A stretch of 64,000 bases of DNA from Thalassotalea atypica (GCF_030295975.1 NZ_AP027364.1:3100001-3164000), one strand, 5' to 3'. Shown: positions 37,936 through 48,581, counted from the stretch's first letter. The notes: generated by a model from the letters alone, not told the origin. Translations and numbers: made by a program.

Positions 37936-39210
37936 TTAATCAGTAACTAATAAGCGTCTTACTTCAGCAACTGTAAAAAATGAACCGCAAACTAATATAA
38001 GGTCGTTTGCTTTCGCACATGCTCGAGCCATTTTAAAGGCATCACTGACATTGTCAAAAGAATTGCATTTTTTGTTGTCAAATTTGACTAGCTCAAGAAT
38101 CTCGTCGGCACTAGCACCACGCATGGCTGTTAAACTGCCGATACACCAATGATTTATTATTGGCTTTAGTGTCGCAACCGTTTCTTCAATATCTTTATCT
38201 TTGAGCATGCCAAGTACAGCATAGACGTTGTCATACTTTAAGGTGGAAATATGTTGCTTAAGATAACGCGCCGCTAGCGGATTATGGCCCACATCAAGCA
38301 TAACATCCGCACTATCTTCATTACCTTTAAATATTTCTGTCCGTCCAGCTACATGTGTATTACTTATCCATTCACTGACTTTAGCGCTGGTAAGCTCAAC
38401 ATTTAATGATAATAGTGTCATTAATGCCGTAGCAACGTTATCTTTTGGAATATTCGGCAGCGGTAAATCAGTCAACCTCATACTCTCACTCTGCCATGAC
38501 CACGAAGACTGCTGTTCAACTATAGAGAACGCCTTATCTCTATATTGAGTTACGGCATTTATTTGTTCAGCAAAATCAATTAGCGATTTAGGAGGTACTT
38601 TATCACCAATAACGGCTATTCGATTTGCTCGCATAATGCCAGCTTTTTCAAAACCGATTAGCTCTCGAGTATTACCCAAAAATGCTTGATGGTCTAAATC
38701 AATAGTGGTGATAACTGCAATGTTTGCGTCAATAACATTGGTCGCATCGAGACGCCCACCTAAGCCCACTTCTAAAATAATGACTTCAGGTTTGGTTTGC
38801 ATTAAAACGACAAAAGCTGCTAGCGTCGTAAACTCATAGTAACTTAGCGATATTTCGGCTCTTGCCTGTTCAACTTGAGCAAACGCCTCTATAAATAATT
38901 GATCCGCTATGTCCGTTTTATTCACTCGTAAACGTTCATTAAAACGTTCAATATGAGGCGACGAATATACAGCAACGCTTTTATGTTCTCCAATTAATGC
39001 GGTTTCCATAAAAGCACATGTTGTGCCTTTACCATTGGTACCAGCTACGGTAATAACTTCGGCAAAGCTTAAATCAATATTCAGGCGCGCTAATACCTGA
39101 GCGACCCGAGCTAAGCCCATGTCAATTTCTGTGGCGTGGATAGATTCGATATAAGAAAGCCACTGAGCTAAATCATATTCAGCAAAGTGGCTTTTATTAG
39201 ATTCAGACAT
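37936..39210 (-). CDS. folC: dihydrofolate / folylpolyglutamate synthase
   Basis: Makes dihydrofolate and adds glutamates to folates. The 424-residue protein carries the Mur-ligase type P-loop VAGTNGKGTTCAFME, the SPHIERFNERLRV block, the EVGLGGRLDATN signature and the DVGHNPLAARY block. I start at the ATG at 39210 (MSESNKS); a frame-extending start at 39252 would overlap accD by 35 bp and add 14 residues. It begins 7 bp after accD, so accD-folC are co-transcribed. Confidence 0.95.
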   Translation of the reverse strand: MSESNKSHFAEYDLAQWLSYIESIHATEIDMGLARVAQVLARLNIDLSFAEVITVAGTNGKGTTCAFMETALIGEHKSVAVYSSPHIERFNERLRVNKTDIADQLFIEAFAQVEQARAEISLSYYEFTTLAAFVVLMQTKPEVIILEVGLGGRLDATNVIDANIAVITTIDLDHQAFLGNTRELIGFEKAGIMRANRIAVIGDKVPPKSLIDFAEQINAVTQYRDKAFSIVEQQSSWSWQSESMRLTDLPLPNIPKDNVATALMTLLSLNVELTSAKVSEWISNTHVAGRTEIFKGNEDSADVMLDVGHNPLAARYLKQHISTLKYDNVYAVLGMLKDKDIEETVATLKPIINHWCIGSLTAMRGASADEILELVKFDNKKCNSFDNVSDAFKMARACAKANDLILVCGSFFTVAEVRRLLVTD

Positions 39211-39217
39211 AAAGGAA

Positions 39218-40072
39218 TTAGTCGCGATTAGGCTGTCCCATGAACTTAGCAAGCATTCGACCTATTGTCGCTCGCATTTCACGGCGATCAACTATTAGAT
39301 CAATTGCACCTTTTTCAAGTAAAAATTCACTACGTTGGAATCCTTCTGGTAACTTCTCACGTACTGTTTGTTCAATAACGCGAGGTCCCGCAAAACCAAT
39401 CAAGGCTTTTGGCTCAGCTACATTGATATCACCTAACATTGCCAAACTCGCAGAAACGCCGCCCATAGTAGGGTCAGTTAACACTGACACGTAAGGCAAG
39501 CCTTTTTCACTCATTTTCGCTAATGCCGCACTAGTTTTTGCCATTTGCATTAAAGAAAATAGAGCTTCTTGCATTCGAGCACCGCCACTGGCAGAAAAAC
39601 ATACAAACGGTAAGTTATGCTCTAAACAATATTCGACACCTTTGACGAATCTAGCACCTACAACCGATGCCATAGAGCCGCCTAAGAAAGAAAATTCGAA
39701 TGCAGCAACAACAATAGGCATGCCGTTTAGTTCGCCTTTCATCACGACTAAGGCATCTTTTTCACCCGTGCTTTTTTGAGCTGCACTGATTCTGTCTTTG
39801 TAACGTTTTGAGTCTTTAAACTTCAGAATGTCTTGTGCTTCAAATTCTTCACCTAACTCAATACGTTCACCTGCATCAAGGAAACACTCAATACGTTTGC
39901 GTGCCGTGATACGCATATGGTGATCACATTTTGGACACACAGATAATTGGCGATCCAATTCAACTTTATAGAGTACTGCATTACATGAAGAACATTTTGC
40001 CCAAACACCTTCTGGAATATTGCGTTTTTGGGTAGCTTTTGCTTTTGGGAGAATTTTTTCTATCCAGCTCAT
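39218..40072 (-). CDS. accD: acetyl-CoA carboxylase, carboxyltransferase subunit beta
   Basis: With AccA forms the carboxyltransferase that makes malonyl-CoA for fatty acids. The 284-residue protein has the N-terminal C4 zinc ribbon (Cys27, Cys30, Cys46, Cys49) and the crotonase-type core with [19 protein letters not shown] and the [15 protein letters not shown] oxyanion segment. It sits between truA and folC as in E. coli. AccA is not in the window. Confidence 0.97.
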   Translation of the reverse strand: MSWIEKILPKAKATQKRNIPEGVWAKCSSCNAVLYKVELDRQLSVCPKCDHHMRITARKRIECFLDAGERIELGEEFEAQDILKFKDSKRYKDRISAAQKSTGEKDALVVMKGELNGMPIVVAAFEFSFLGGSMASVVGARFVKGVEYCLEHNLPFVCFSASGGARMQEALFSLMQMAKTSAALAKMSEKGLPYVSVLTDPTMGGVSASLAMLGDINVAEPKALIGFAGPRVIEQTVREKLPEGFQRSEFLLEKGAIDLIVDRREMRATIGRMLAKFMGQPNRD

Positions 40073-40226
40073 AATCTATTTTTTGCCTATTGCAACGAAA
40101 ATCATTTTGCATTTGGGTTACTATTTAAACAAAAATGCATTGAAAGAGAAATATAACGACGAATTAAAACATAGATTGCCCCATGTTTTATATAAAAAAC
40201 TGGTCTGTTGTGTGAGATATTCTACC

Positions 40227-41012
40227 TTAATCAGGAAGAAATAACGGGCCTAATTTAGGTTTAGGTATGGAAAACTGCTCAGGAAAGTCAACATCGACGA
40301 AATATAAGCCGTTCGCTGGTGCTGTCATTCCAGCCAGACAACGGTTTTTGGCCGCTAATACTTCTGCTACCCAATCAACGGTTTCCAGCGCTTGTCCGAC
40401 ACGCATTAGACTGCCTGCAATGTTGCGTACCATATGATGCAAAAAAGCATTACCTCTTACATCAAGGATTAAATAATCACCCATTCGCGTCACGTTGCAA
40501 TGATGCAATGTCCTTACGGGTGAATGAGACTGACAATGGACGGTTCGAAACGAAGTAAAGTCATGTTTTCCAACGAGCGCTTGTGCAGCCTGATTCATTA
40601 GTTTTTCATCTAAAGGGTGCTGACAAAATGTAACGCCACTCGATAAGATTGCTGGACGTAGGCGCGTATTATGAATGATATATCGATAACGGCGTGCCGT
40701 TGCGCTAAAGCGAGCATGAAACTCGTCATCTACTTGTTTTACCCAACGTACGGCAATATCTTTAGGCAGGTTGGTATTGACGCCCAATGTCCATGCAACG
40801 TCTTTTCGAGTTTTGTCGGTATCAAAGTGAACCACTTGGTTCGTTGCACTGACACCAGTATCAGTTCTCCCAGAACATACAACACTGATAGGCTCAGCAG
40901 CAATTTTTGACAAAGCGTTCTCTAGGTTTTCTTGTACACTAGGAGAATGGTTTTGGCGTTGCCACCCGCAATAATTTTTACCGTCGTATTCAATACCTAA
41001 AGCGTAACGCAT
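40227..41012 (-). CDS. truA: tRNA pseudouridine(38-40) synthase
   Basis: Converts U38-U40 in the tRNA anticodon arm to pseudouridine. The 261-residue protein has the catalytic Asp51 in [18 protein letters not shown] and the closing [17 protein letters not shown]. Length fits E. coli TruA (270). It lies between fimV and accD; the gap to accD (154 bp) shows no terminator. Confidence 0.96.
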   Translation of the reverse strand: MRYALGIEYDGKNYCGWQRQNHSPSVQENLENALSKIAAEPISVVCSGRTDTGVSATNQVVHFDTDKTRKDVAWTLGVNTNLPKDIAVRWVKQVDDEFHARFSATARRYRYIIHNTRLRPAILSSGVTFCQHPLDEKLMNQAAQALVGKHDFTSFRTVHCQSHSPVRTLHHCNVTRMGDYLILDVRGNAFLHHMVRNIAGSLMRVGQALETVDWVAEVLAAKNRCLAGMTAPANGLYFVDVDFPEQFSIPKPKLGPLFLPD

Positions 41013-41095
41013 GTGCTGTCCTCAAATTCTAGCCGCGCATTATCCACGATTTTTACTCGAACACCAAGTTCAAATCTGAGCATTTTTTGTAGAAT

Positions 41096-41123
41096 ACAAA
41101 AACGCCGCTATAACAGCGGCGTT
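41096..41123 (-). terminator. fimV terminator
   Basis: Minus strand AACGCCGC TGTTATA GCGGCGTT followed by TTTGTATT: an 8-bp stem with T-rich tail 31 nt after fimV. It separates fimV from truA. Confidence 0.82.
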
Positions 41124-41153
41124 TTATTTGGTTCAGCTGTATCGACGATGAAA

Positions 41154-44100
41154 TTAGAGGTTATCTAATAACTGCTGCGCATCGAATTGTTGTTGTGCAT
41201 CACCGAGCTTGACCACATCTTGCAAAATAATTTCAGCATTTTCCTTATCACCGATTTCTATATAGACCTTGGCTAAATCTAATTTTGCTGCAATGCCATT
41301 ATCATCGTCATCGACATTAACGTCATTAATGTCATTAGTGAATTCAGGAAAATCACCTAAGCCGACATCAATATTAGTTTTGTTGTATGGTTCATCATCT
41401 TTTTGCTTATCAAGTGATTCAGACAATAAGGAATCAACTGAAACAAAATCATCTTCAATGCTCTCACTGTCGGCATCAATATCGACATCTAAGTCATCAC
41501 CTAGATCAATCTCATCATCAATATCTAAATTATCAGTTAGATCAAATGAATCATCACCTCCAGACGAAGACTCCTCAATATTTGCCAATAATTCATCAAA
41601 GTCTAAGCTGTCTAATTCTTGGATATCTTCAATAACATTAGCTTCAGAAACGTCATCAGTTTCAACTTTTTCTTCCGCAAGTAAATCAGCTAATACATTA
41701 CTGTCAGTGAAGTCCGGTGTTAATTCGACTGGAGGAACTGGATCTTTTTCCTCTTTAAGTAGCTCTGACAAAGTAGATTCATCAAAGTCACCTTCCATCG
41801 CTGACAATGTTTCATCGTCGATAGCATTATCTTCTTGTGAGTCACTAATACTGCCGAGGATGTCATCACCTACATCAATAATCACATCATCGCTCGCCTG
41901 CTCTTGTGAAATCAACGCATCTATGTCGATATCATCCGCAAGAATATTATCTTCCTGTGCATCACCTTGATCATCAATATTAAGGAATTTATCGATTGCA
42001 GGGTCTACTGCAACTACCTCTTCCGTAGAGCCTGTGACTTCGTTTTCTTCTGTTTCAGACGTAATATCACTAAAGTCGACTTGTAAAAACGGAGCAACAT
42101 ACTCTTCACTAAATCCTTCAATAAGAGATTTGTGCTCACTCTCTTCTTCGGTTGAATCTGTTTCAACCTCGATAACACCATTTAAATCATCAATAGGCTC
42201 TTGCTCTAATAACGCATCAATTTCCTTTGGATCGGTGATCTCATGCTGCTGCGGCTCTTCATTTACTTCACTATTTAAGCTATCAATTATGGCGTCAATA
42301 TCTTCAGGTTCTGTTATTATTTTCTGTGCTTTTGAAGCTGATTCCGGCTCAGACCCTACGCCTGCACTCGCCAATAATGCATCAATGTCATCAGGGTCAG
42401 TAACGTCTGCACCATCGGCAATCTCATCAGCTTTATTTGGCAATTCTGGTGATGCCGCGCTCGCTAATAACGCATCAATATCATCAGGGTCAGTAACATC
42501 TGCACCATCGGCAATCTCATCAGCTTTATTTGGCACTTCTGGTGATGCCGCGCTCGCTAATAACGCATCAATGTCATCAGGGTCAGTAACGTCTGCACCA
42601 TCGGCAATTTCATCAGCTTTATTTGGCACTTCTGGTGATGCCGCGCTCGCCAATAACGCATCAATATCATCAGGGTCAGTAACATCTGCACCATCGGCAA
42701 TCTCATCAGCTTTATTTCGCACTTCTGGTGATGCCGCGCTCGCTAATAACGCATCAATGTCATCAGGGTCAGTAACATCTGCACCATCGGCAATCTCATC
42801 AGCTCTATTTGGCACTTCTGGTGATGCCGCGCTCGCTAATAACGCATCAATGTCATCAGGATCGGTAACGTCTGCACCATCGGCAATCTCATCAGCCTTA
42901 TTTGACACTTCTGGTGATGCCGCACTCGCCAATAACGCATCAATGTCATCAGGATCGGTAACGTCTGCATCATCGGCAATCTCATCAGCCTTATTTGACA
43001 CTTCTGGTGATGCCGCACTCGCCAATAACGCATCAATGTCATCAGGATCGGTAACGTCTGCACCATCGGCAATCTCATCAGCCTTATTTGACACTTCTGG
43101 TGATGCCGCACTCGCCAATAACGCATCAATGTCATCAGGATCGGTAACGTCTGCATCATCGGCTATTTCAGTAAGTTCATCCTCACTGTCGATTGGATCA
43201 TCAAGGAAGTCATCAACATTTATCTCATCATCACTATCTGTCTCACTATCGTCTGGCGCAGCAGTGTCTAGACCACTGAGCAAATCATCTAGGTCACTTT
43301 GTCCTAATTCACCACCTTCTAGTGGCTCAGATTCTTCCTCATCATCTGCGACGCCTGACAATAAATCATCTAAGGCATTTTGATCAAGCTCCCCGCCTTC
43401 GAGCGGCTCCCCTTCATCACTGTCTTGTTCATCAAGAAGTACATCGCCCAGATCATCCGAAGATACAACATCGTCTAGCTCATCCAAGCTGTCTAAATCA
43501 TCACCAATATTTTCATCTAAAGAAATATCTTCAAGGTCATCCAAGTCATCCAAATCGTCTAACGCATCATCTAAATGAATAACATCATCATCACTAAGTT
43601 CATCATCAAGCTCATCATCCAAATCATCAGCAAACAGTCCACTACTACCCTCATCTTCACCAAGGTCTAGCGCCAGTTCATCATCTAATGATAATTCGCC
43701 ATCGAGCGAAAGCTCATCGTCCAACGTCAATGGCTCGTCAATGTCTTTAACTTCAGTTTTTGCGGCTTCTGGTGTTGCTACTTCAGCAATCTCATTGTTT
43801 GTGACGGTTTCGGGTTGCTTTTTCTTACGTAAGATGAACATCACTACGCTTAGAATTAACAGAGTAGGTATAGTACCTAATAATATTTTAAACCAAATGC
43901 TAGAGGTGAATGCGCGTTCTTTTTCTAATAGTAATTGTCGCTCTCGCTCTTCTACCTTTGCCAGCAATTCTCGTTGCAGCGCAAGCATATCGTCCATATC
44001 ACGTTTGACTTCTTGCCCTTTTGCGACTTCACTTTGCATTGTGCCAAGTTGCTCATTGAAATCACCTAAGCGTTTTTTAAGTGCTTCATTTTCTCTTAAG

Positions 44101-44672
44101 ATTGCTTGCAAGCCATCAATTGAATCAAGCACATCTCGCTGAATGGTTTCAAGACGCCCTTTCTGCTCATTATCAATGGTTTGTAATTGCTCATTAATTT
44201 CTACTTTTGCTTCTTCTAAGTCTTTTTGTGAAGCAGATTTTTCAACGATTTTCTTTGGCTCTTCAGTACTGGTTTTGTCTACACTTTGCCAAGCTTTCGC
44301 ATCGTCTTGAGATTTTTTCCGTGCTTGATTTTCATCAACTACTCTAACGTCAGCCAACGTAGGAATGACCAGATGCTTACCGTCAATCAGATGATTAATA
44401 TTGTTATTTGCAAATGCCTGTGGGTTTAATTCATACAATGCTTGCATGACTTGATAAATAGAGACTTTCTCACTAGGGCGGACTTTTGTCGCTATTTTCC
44501 ATAAAGTGTCATTGGAATTGATAGGTCCATATCGTCGATATGGATATGCGTCTGTACTTTTCGGTCCACGAATACTCACTCCAGCATCTTGAGCTGAAAT
44601 TGTCGGCGCGTTTGTAAGCAGAACTCCTGCAAATAAAACCTGCCACAGGCACAGGTTGAACAGTCGATGCAT
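41154..44672 (-). CDS. fimV: FimV/HubP-type polar organiser protein with tandem acidic repeats
   Basis: Inner-membrane polar landmark protein that in Pseudomonas and Vibrio organises pili, flagella and chemotaxis arrays. The 1172-residue product shows a signal or anchor segment (about residues 1-27), a periplasmic LysM-like peptidoglycan-binding module (about 40-105; YGPINSNDTLWKIATKVRP), a coiled coil (about 130-250), one membrane helix (about 260-280; KILLGTIPTLLILSVVMFIL), a very acidic cytoplasmic region with nine 31-residue repeats (about 500-780) and the C-terminal FimV TPR-like domain (AKLDLAKVYIEIGDKENAE). I start at the ATG at 44672 (MHRLFNLCL); a further in-frame start lies at 44705. 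Confidence 0.9.
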   Translation of the reverse strand: MHRLFNLCLWQVLFAGVLLTNAPTISAQDAGVSIRGPKSTDAYPYRRYGPINSNDTLWKIATKVRPSEKVSIYQVMQALYELNPQAFANNNINHLIDGKHLVIPTLADVRVVDENQARKKSQDDAKAWQSVDKTSTEEPKKIVEKSASQKDLEEAKVEINEQLQTIDNEQKGRLETIQRDVLDSIDGLQAILRENEALKKRLGDFNEQLGTMQSEVAKGQEVKRDMDDMLALQRELLAKVEERERQLLLEKERAFTSSIWFKILLGTIPTLLILSVVMFILRKKKQPETVTNNEIAEVATPEAAKTEVKDIDEPLTLDDELSLDGELSLDDELALDLGEDEGSSGLFADDLDDELDDELSDDDVIHLDDALDDLDDLDDLEDISLDENIGDDLDSLDELDDVVSSDDLGDVLLDEQDSDEGEPLEGGELDQNALDDLLSGVADDEEESEPLEGGELGQSDLDDLLSGLDTAAPDDSETDSDDEINVDDFLDDPIDSEDELTEIADDADVTDPDDIDALLASAASPEVSNKADEIADGADVTDPDDIDALLASAASPEVSNKADEIADDADVTDPDDIDALLASAASPEVSNKADEIADGADVTDPDDIDALLASAASPEVPNRADEIADGADVTDPDDIDALLASAASPEVRNKADEIADGADVTDPDDIDALLASAASPEVPNKADEIADGADVTDPDDIDALLASAASPEVPNKADEIADGADVTDPDDIDALLASAASPELPNKADEIADGADVTDPDDIDALLASAGVGSEPESASKAQKIITEPEDIDAIIDSLNSEVNEEPQQHEITDPKEIDALLEQEPIDDLNGVIEVETDSTEEESEHKSLIEGFSEEYVAPFLQVDFSDITSETEENEVTGSTEEVVAVDPAIDKFLNIDDQGDAQEDNILADDIDIDALISQEQASDDVIIDVGDDILGSISDSQEDNAIDDETLSAMEGDFDESTLSELLKEEKDPVPPVELTPDFTDSNVLADLLAEEKVETDDVSEANVIEDIQELDSLDFDELLANIEESSSGGDDSFDLTDNLDIDDEIDLGDDLDVDIDADSESIEDDFVSVDSLLSESLDKQKDDEPYNKTNIDVGLGDFPEFTNDINDVNVDDDDNGIAAKLDLAKVYIEIGDKENAEIILQDVVKLGDAQQQFDAQQLLDNL
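42336..43172 (-). repeat. nine tandem copies of a 93-bp unit inside fimV
   Basis: The unit encodes 31 residues of the form ADEIADGADVTDPDDIDALL plus an ASAASPEV tail and repeats with an exact 93-bp period (unit boundaries at plus-strand 42418, 42511, 42604, 42697, 42790, 42883, 42976, 43069). Units at 42883 and 43069 read identical, and the one between differs by one base, so these copies arose very recently. The outermost copies are degenerate. Copy number probably varies between strains. Confidence 0.92.
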
Positions 44673-44878
44673 CAATTGATCCCTAGTGATTACTACAAAT
44701 GCCAAAATTTTGGCGATACTTTTCCAACAGCTATAAATGCAAAGTTTATTCCAACTGTAATTAAAACACCATGTTCCAAGCCATCAATGGCTCAAATAAA
44801 TTAACAGCATTCACCTTTCTATAAACCGGCAGTGCTCAACTGTGTTCAATTTCTTACGTTGGCGGTAAACTTTTGCCA

Positions 44879-44946
44879 TAAAAAAATCAGAAGTTGCCAC
44901 AACGATAACGTTAACTCGTTATTGTTTTTTCGGCAATCTTCTGATT
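44879..44946 (-). terminator. large hairpin between asd and fimV
   Basis: AATCAGAAG (44885-44893) pairs with CTTCTGATT (44938-44946), extended by TTGCC / GGCAA with one mismatch. Inside is a second palindrome built of GATAACG and CGTTATT. On the minus strand the hairpin ends in a T-run, so it should terminate the pdxB-asd transcript before fimV. Its length (over 60 nt) is unusual for a simple terminator. Confidence 0.75.
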
Positions 44947-44970
44947 ATCTTTAGTAGGGATATTTAGTGA

Positions 44971-45990
44971 TTACGATAAATAATCTTTAATCAATAATTC
45001 CGCAATTTGAATGCTATTAGTAGCCGCGCCTTTACGAACATTATCTGCAACAATCCACATGTTGATGCCATTAGGGTGACTGATGTCTTCACGAATTCGA
45101 CCAACAAATGTCTCATCTTTACCGCTAGCATCACCAATTTGAGTAGGGAAGTCTTCGTCATTTTCACAAACAACGATCCCTTCGGCTTGTTGAAGGAGGG
45201 CTTTAACTTCTTCTGCTGACGTTTGCGTTCTGGTTTCGATATGTAACGCTTCACCATGGCCAAAGAATACTGGAACACGAACAGCTGTTGGATTAACCAT
45301 TACTGTTTCATCTCCTAAGATTTTCTTCGTTTCCCAAACCATTTTCATTTCTTCTTTGGTGTAACCATTGTCAAGAAACACATCAATTTGTGGGATCACA
45401 TTGAAGGCAATTTGACGAGAAAATGCTTTCGGGTCAACCGGTTTACCACTTAATAAATCAGCGCATTGTTTAGCCAATTCATCCATCGCCTCTTTACCCG
45501 CACCAGATACCGATTGATAGGTACTAACATTTATGCGATCAATACCAACTGCATCATAAATAGGTTTTAATGCCACCATCATTTGAATGGTTGAGCAATT
45601 AGGATTGGCGATAATATTACGATTACGATATTCCGCTAATGCCTGAGGATTTACTTCAGGAACCACGAGTGGAATGTCAGCTTCATAACGATACTCAGAG
45701 GTATTATCAATAACAATACAACCTGCATCACCAGCCATTGGGGCATACTTAGCTGACGTTGCGCCACCAGCTGAGAAAAAGCCTATTTGCGCTAAGCTCC
45801 AATCAAAATTGTCTGCATCAAGTACTTCAACTGACTCTCCATTAAACTCGATAAATTCACCAGCTGAGCGAGCACTCGCTAATGGATAAATTTTATTTAC
45901 AGGAAAATCTCTTTGTTCTAGGATTTCGATAATAGTTTTGCCTACTAAGCCTGTTGCGCCTAATACACAAACATCAAATTTTTGCGTCAT
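44971..45990 (-). CDS. asd: aspartate-semialdehyde dehydrogenase
   Basis: Reduces aspartyl phosphate to the semialdehyde for lysine, threonine, methionine and diaminopimelate. The 339-residue protein has the NADP loop GATGLVGKTI, catalytic Cys132 in IANPNCSTIQ, the substrate-binding STYQSVSGAG (Gln) and PVFFGHGEALHIET (His). These catalytic residues argue that it is a real Asd rather than the inactive Usg paralogue that holds this place in E. coli; it resembles Vibrio Asd. The ATG at 45990 has GAGAGGAGC just before it. It starts 14 bp after pdxB. Confidence 0.93.
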   Translation of the reverse strand: MTQKFDVCVLGATGLVGKTIIEILEQRDFPVNKIYPLASARSAGEFIEFNGESVEVLDADNFDWSLAQIGFFSAGGATSAKYAPMAGDAGCIVIDNTSEYRYEADIPLVVPEVNPQALAEYRNRNIIANPNCSTIQMMVALKPIYDAVGIDRINVSTYQSVSGAGKEAMDELAKQCADLLSGKPVDPKAFSRQIAFNVIPQIDVFLDNGYTKEEMKMVWETKKILGDETVMVNPTAVRVPVFFGHGEALHIETRTQTSAEEVKALLQQAEGIVVCENDEDFPTQIGDASGKDETFVGRIREDISHPNGINMWIVADNVRKGAATNSIQIAELLIKDYLS

Positions 45991-46004
45991 GCTCCTCTCT
46001 CTTT

Positions 46005-47141
46005 TTATCTCTGCGGCTGACTGAATCCGACACCATAGCACCCATTGCTATTAGCACCTTTTGAACAAGAAACAATGACCGAGGAAAACTCCCTGCGAGC
46101 CGGGTAGGTTTTTCTAATATGATCAAAGCCATGTTCGTTTATTTGCTGACGAAATATCGCATCGTCACGCCTAACATCGTATACCATTTTGGTGAGTGCG
46201 TTTAGCAAATTTTCATCAAAATGTTGATTTATTTCGACTTCACTTATCACTGCCGATGGCAGAAATTGGCTCAGGTTAAATTCACAGGGGATATCAAGCT
46301 GATGACATAGTGCCCGATACAACATTTCGGTGCCACGAGCTTTTCCTTCTAAGCTATAACCAGCAATATGCGCGCTAGCAATTTCAGTGTGCTCAATTAA
46401 AGGAGTAAGGATGTTAGGTTCTCTCTCCCAGACATCTAATACCAGTTTGGGCCCTAATCCTACATTCTTTTGTGATAATAACGCCTGGTTATCAACCACT
46501 TCACCACGGCACGCATTAATCAATATTTGATCAGTATTTAATTCTTTAATTCTCACTTGATCCAATAAGTGAAAAGTAGGGTATTCTCCATCGGTGGTTA
46601 ACGGAACATGTAAGGAGATAATGTCACACGCAAGTACTTCACTAAGAGAACTAAACACGCGGGTATCATCATTGCTTTCTAGCAACGGATCATATAATAA
46701 ATGCTTAATGCCAAGTGCCGTCAACTTTTCACTTAATCTTGAACCGGTGTTACCTGCGCCAACGATACCCACGGTTTTGTCGTTCAAGGCAAACTGATAA
46801 CGTTCAGCAAGTATGATTAACGCACTTAAAACATACTCAGCTACTGACACTGCATTACAGCCAGGCGAAGAATGAAAAGGGATATTTCGAGCGGCAAGGT
46901 AGTTTTGATCGATATGATCAACACCTATTGTCGCGGTGCCAACAAACTGCAAGCGCTTGTTCAAATGAAGCAAAGACTGGTTAACTTGCGTAATCGAACG
47001 AACTAACAAAACATCCGCATTTTGTGTTTCTTCTGCCGTCAGCTTTCGTCCATCAAATGGATGTAACGTGGTGTCTTTTCCCGCAATGCCACTAAAAAAC
47101 TCAGCAGCAAACGGCATGTTTTCATCAAACAATATCTTCAT
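46005..47141 (-). CDS. pdxB: erythronate-4-phosphate dehydrogenase
   Basis: Second step of the DXP-dependent pyridoxal phosphate pathway. The 378-residue D-2-hydroxyacid dehydrogenase has the NAD-binding GIVGAGNTGSRLSEKL, the catalytic Arg in INACRGEVVD, the Glu in DVWEREPNI and the catalytic His in AHIAGYSLEGK. The start MKILFDENMPFA and the dimerisation C-terminus are those of PdxB. It is followed by asd, 14 bp away, and the pdxB-asd/usg-truA order is conserved in gammaproteobacteria. Confidence 0.95.
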   Translation of the reverse strand: MKILFDENMPFAAEFFSGIAGKDTTLHPFDGRKLTAEETQNADVLLVRSITQVNQSLLHLNKRLQFVGTATIGVDHIDQNYLAARNIPFHSSPGCNAVSVAEYVLSALIILAERYQFALNDKTVGIVGAGNTGSRLSEKLTALGIKHLLYDPLLESNDDTRVFSSLSEVLACDIISLHVPLTTDGEYPTFHLLDQVRIKELNTDQILINACRGEVVDNQALLSQKNVGLGPKLVLDVWEREPNILTPLIEHTEIASAHIAGYSLEGKARGTEMLYRALCHQLDIPCEFNLSQFLPSAVISEVEINQHFDENLLNALTKMVYDVRRDDAIFRQQINEHGFDHIRKTYPARREFSSVIVSCSKGANSNGCYGVGFSQPQR

Positions 47142-47242
47142 TTTAGTTGCGTAACTTAAAGTTTGTAGAATATTGCTATTGTATATGACCCAGAGCTTAT
47201 TTGTAGTGTTTATGCACTATTTTTCACTCAGGGCTCAAAAAT

Positions 47243-47276
47243 AAAAAAGCCGAGCTTGGTTACCCAAACTCGGCTT
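47243..47276 (-). terminator. fabB terminator
   Basis: Minus strand GAAGCCGAG / CTCGGCTTTTTT with a 14-nt loop that also pairs internally (TTTGGGT / ACCAAG), 22 nt after fabB. Confidence 0.88.
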
Positions 47277-47297
47277 CAAAATATTTAAAATTCAATA

Positions 47298-48509
47298 TTA
47301 TGCGTATTTTTTCATCACAAGCGTGGCGTTTGTGCCGCCAAAACCAAAGCTGTTTGACATCACTAACTCTAAATTAGCGTCACGCGCTTCAGTGACAATA
47401 TCTAGGCCTTGGGCCTTTTCATCTAACGTTTCAACATTGATTGATGGAGCAACAAAGTTGTTTTCCATCATTAACATTGAGTAAATAGCTTCATGAACAC
47501 CTGCTGCACCTAAAGCGTGACCTGTCATCGCCTTTGTTGCACTGATTGCCGGCGAGTCATGACCGAAAACTTCTTGGATTGCGCCAAGCTCTTTCACATC
47601 ACCAACAGGTGTAGATGTACCGTGTGTGTTTAAGTAATCAACTTTACCTTCAACGCCACTCATTGCCATTTGCATACAACGAATCGCACCTTCTCCGCTT
47701 GGAGCAACCATATCAAAACCGTCAGATGTTGCGCCGTAACCAACAATTTCAGCATAAATGTGCGCACCACGTGCAAGCGCATGTTCTAACTCTTCAACAA
47801 CAACCATACCGCCGCCGCCAGAAATTACAAAACCGTCTCGATCTGCATCATATGTACGAGATGCTTTTTCTGGCGTGTCGTTGTACTTGCTTGATAATGC
47901 ACCCATGCCATCAAACATCATCGCTAATGACCAATCAACTTCTTCACCGCCACCGGCAAAGACGACATCTTGCTTACCTAATTGAATAAGCTCCATTGCG
48001 TGACCAATACAATGCGCGCTCGTTGCACATGCTGAGCTAATTGAATAATTCACACCAAGGATTTTAAAAGGCGTTGCTAAACATGCAGAAACAGTAGATG
48101 ACATCGTTTTTGGTACCGCATAAGGGCCAACACGCTTAACACCTTTATTGCGCAGTGTATCAGCAGAAGAAACAACGTTTGCTGACGATGCGCCGCCAGA
48201 GCCAGCTACGATACCAGTTCGAATATTTGATACTTGCTCAGGTGTTAGTTTTGAGTCTTCAATCGCTTGGTCCATTGCAATATAAGCATAAGCCGATGCT
48301 TCACCCATAAAACGCATAGCTTTACGATCAATATGATCTTTTACTTCAATGTCAGGTTTACCCCAAACTTGGCTACGTAAACCCACTTCCTCGAAACTTT
48401 CTGAACGAGAAATACCTGAACGACCCGCTTTTAAGGATGCTAAAACTTCTTCTGCATTATTTCCGATACTTGAAACAATACCTAAACCAGTGATCACTAC
48501 ACGTTTCAT
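47298..48509 (-). CDS. fabB: beta-ketoacyl-ACP synthase I
   Basis: Elongates acyl-ACP and is essential for unsaturated fatty acid synthesis. The 403-residue thiolase-fold protein has the catalytic triad Cys161 ([11 protein letters not shown]), His296 ([13 protein letters not shown]) and His331 ([11 protein letters not shown]), all of KAS I type. Full length compared with E. coli FabB (406). It is divergent from mnmC; a FabR-type palindrome lies in the shared promoter region. Confidence 0.97.
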   Translation of the reverse strand: MKRVVITGLGIVSSIGNNAEEVLASLKAGRSGISRSESFEEVGLRSQVWGKPDIEVKDHIDRKAMRFMGEASAYAYIAMDQAIEDSKLTPEQVSNIRTGIVAGSGGASSANVVSSADTLRNKGVKRVGPYAVPKTMSSTVSACLATPFKILGVNYSISSACATSAHCIGHAMELIQLGKQDVVFAGGGEEVDWSLAMMFDGMGALSSKYNDTPEKASRTYDADRDGFVISGGGGMVVVEELEHALARGAHIYAEIVGYGATSDGFDMVAPSGEGAIRCMQMAMSGVEGKVDYLNTHGTSTPVGDVKELGAIQEVFGHDSPAISATKAMTGHALGAAGVHEAIYSMLMMENNFVAPSINVETLDEKAQGLDIVTEARDANLELVMSNSFGFGGTNATLVMKKYA

Positions 48510-48581
48510 TTAAAAGACCATACTTTGTATTAAAAAATCGGGCATATAATAACGGCTTTTATAGAAAATAGTGGTCTGTCC

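Noticed and set aside
42836-43159. Minus-strand frame of about 107 codons with a repetitive Met/Leu/His product
   Set aside because: Out-of-frame reading of the same fimV repeats.
42034-43383. Long plus-strand reading frame of about 450 codons with a repeated Ser/Ala-rich product
   Set aside because: It is the antisense of the fimV repeats; the composition mirrors the acidic repeat codons and there is no ribosome-binding site or family match.
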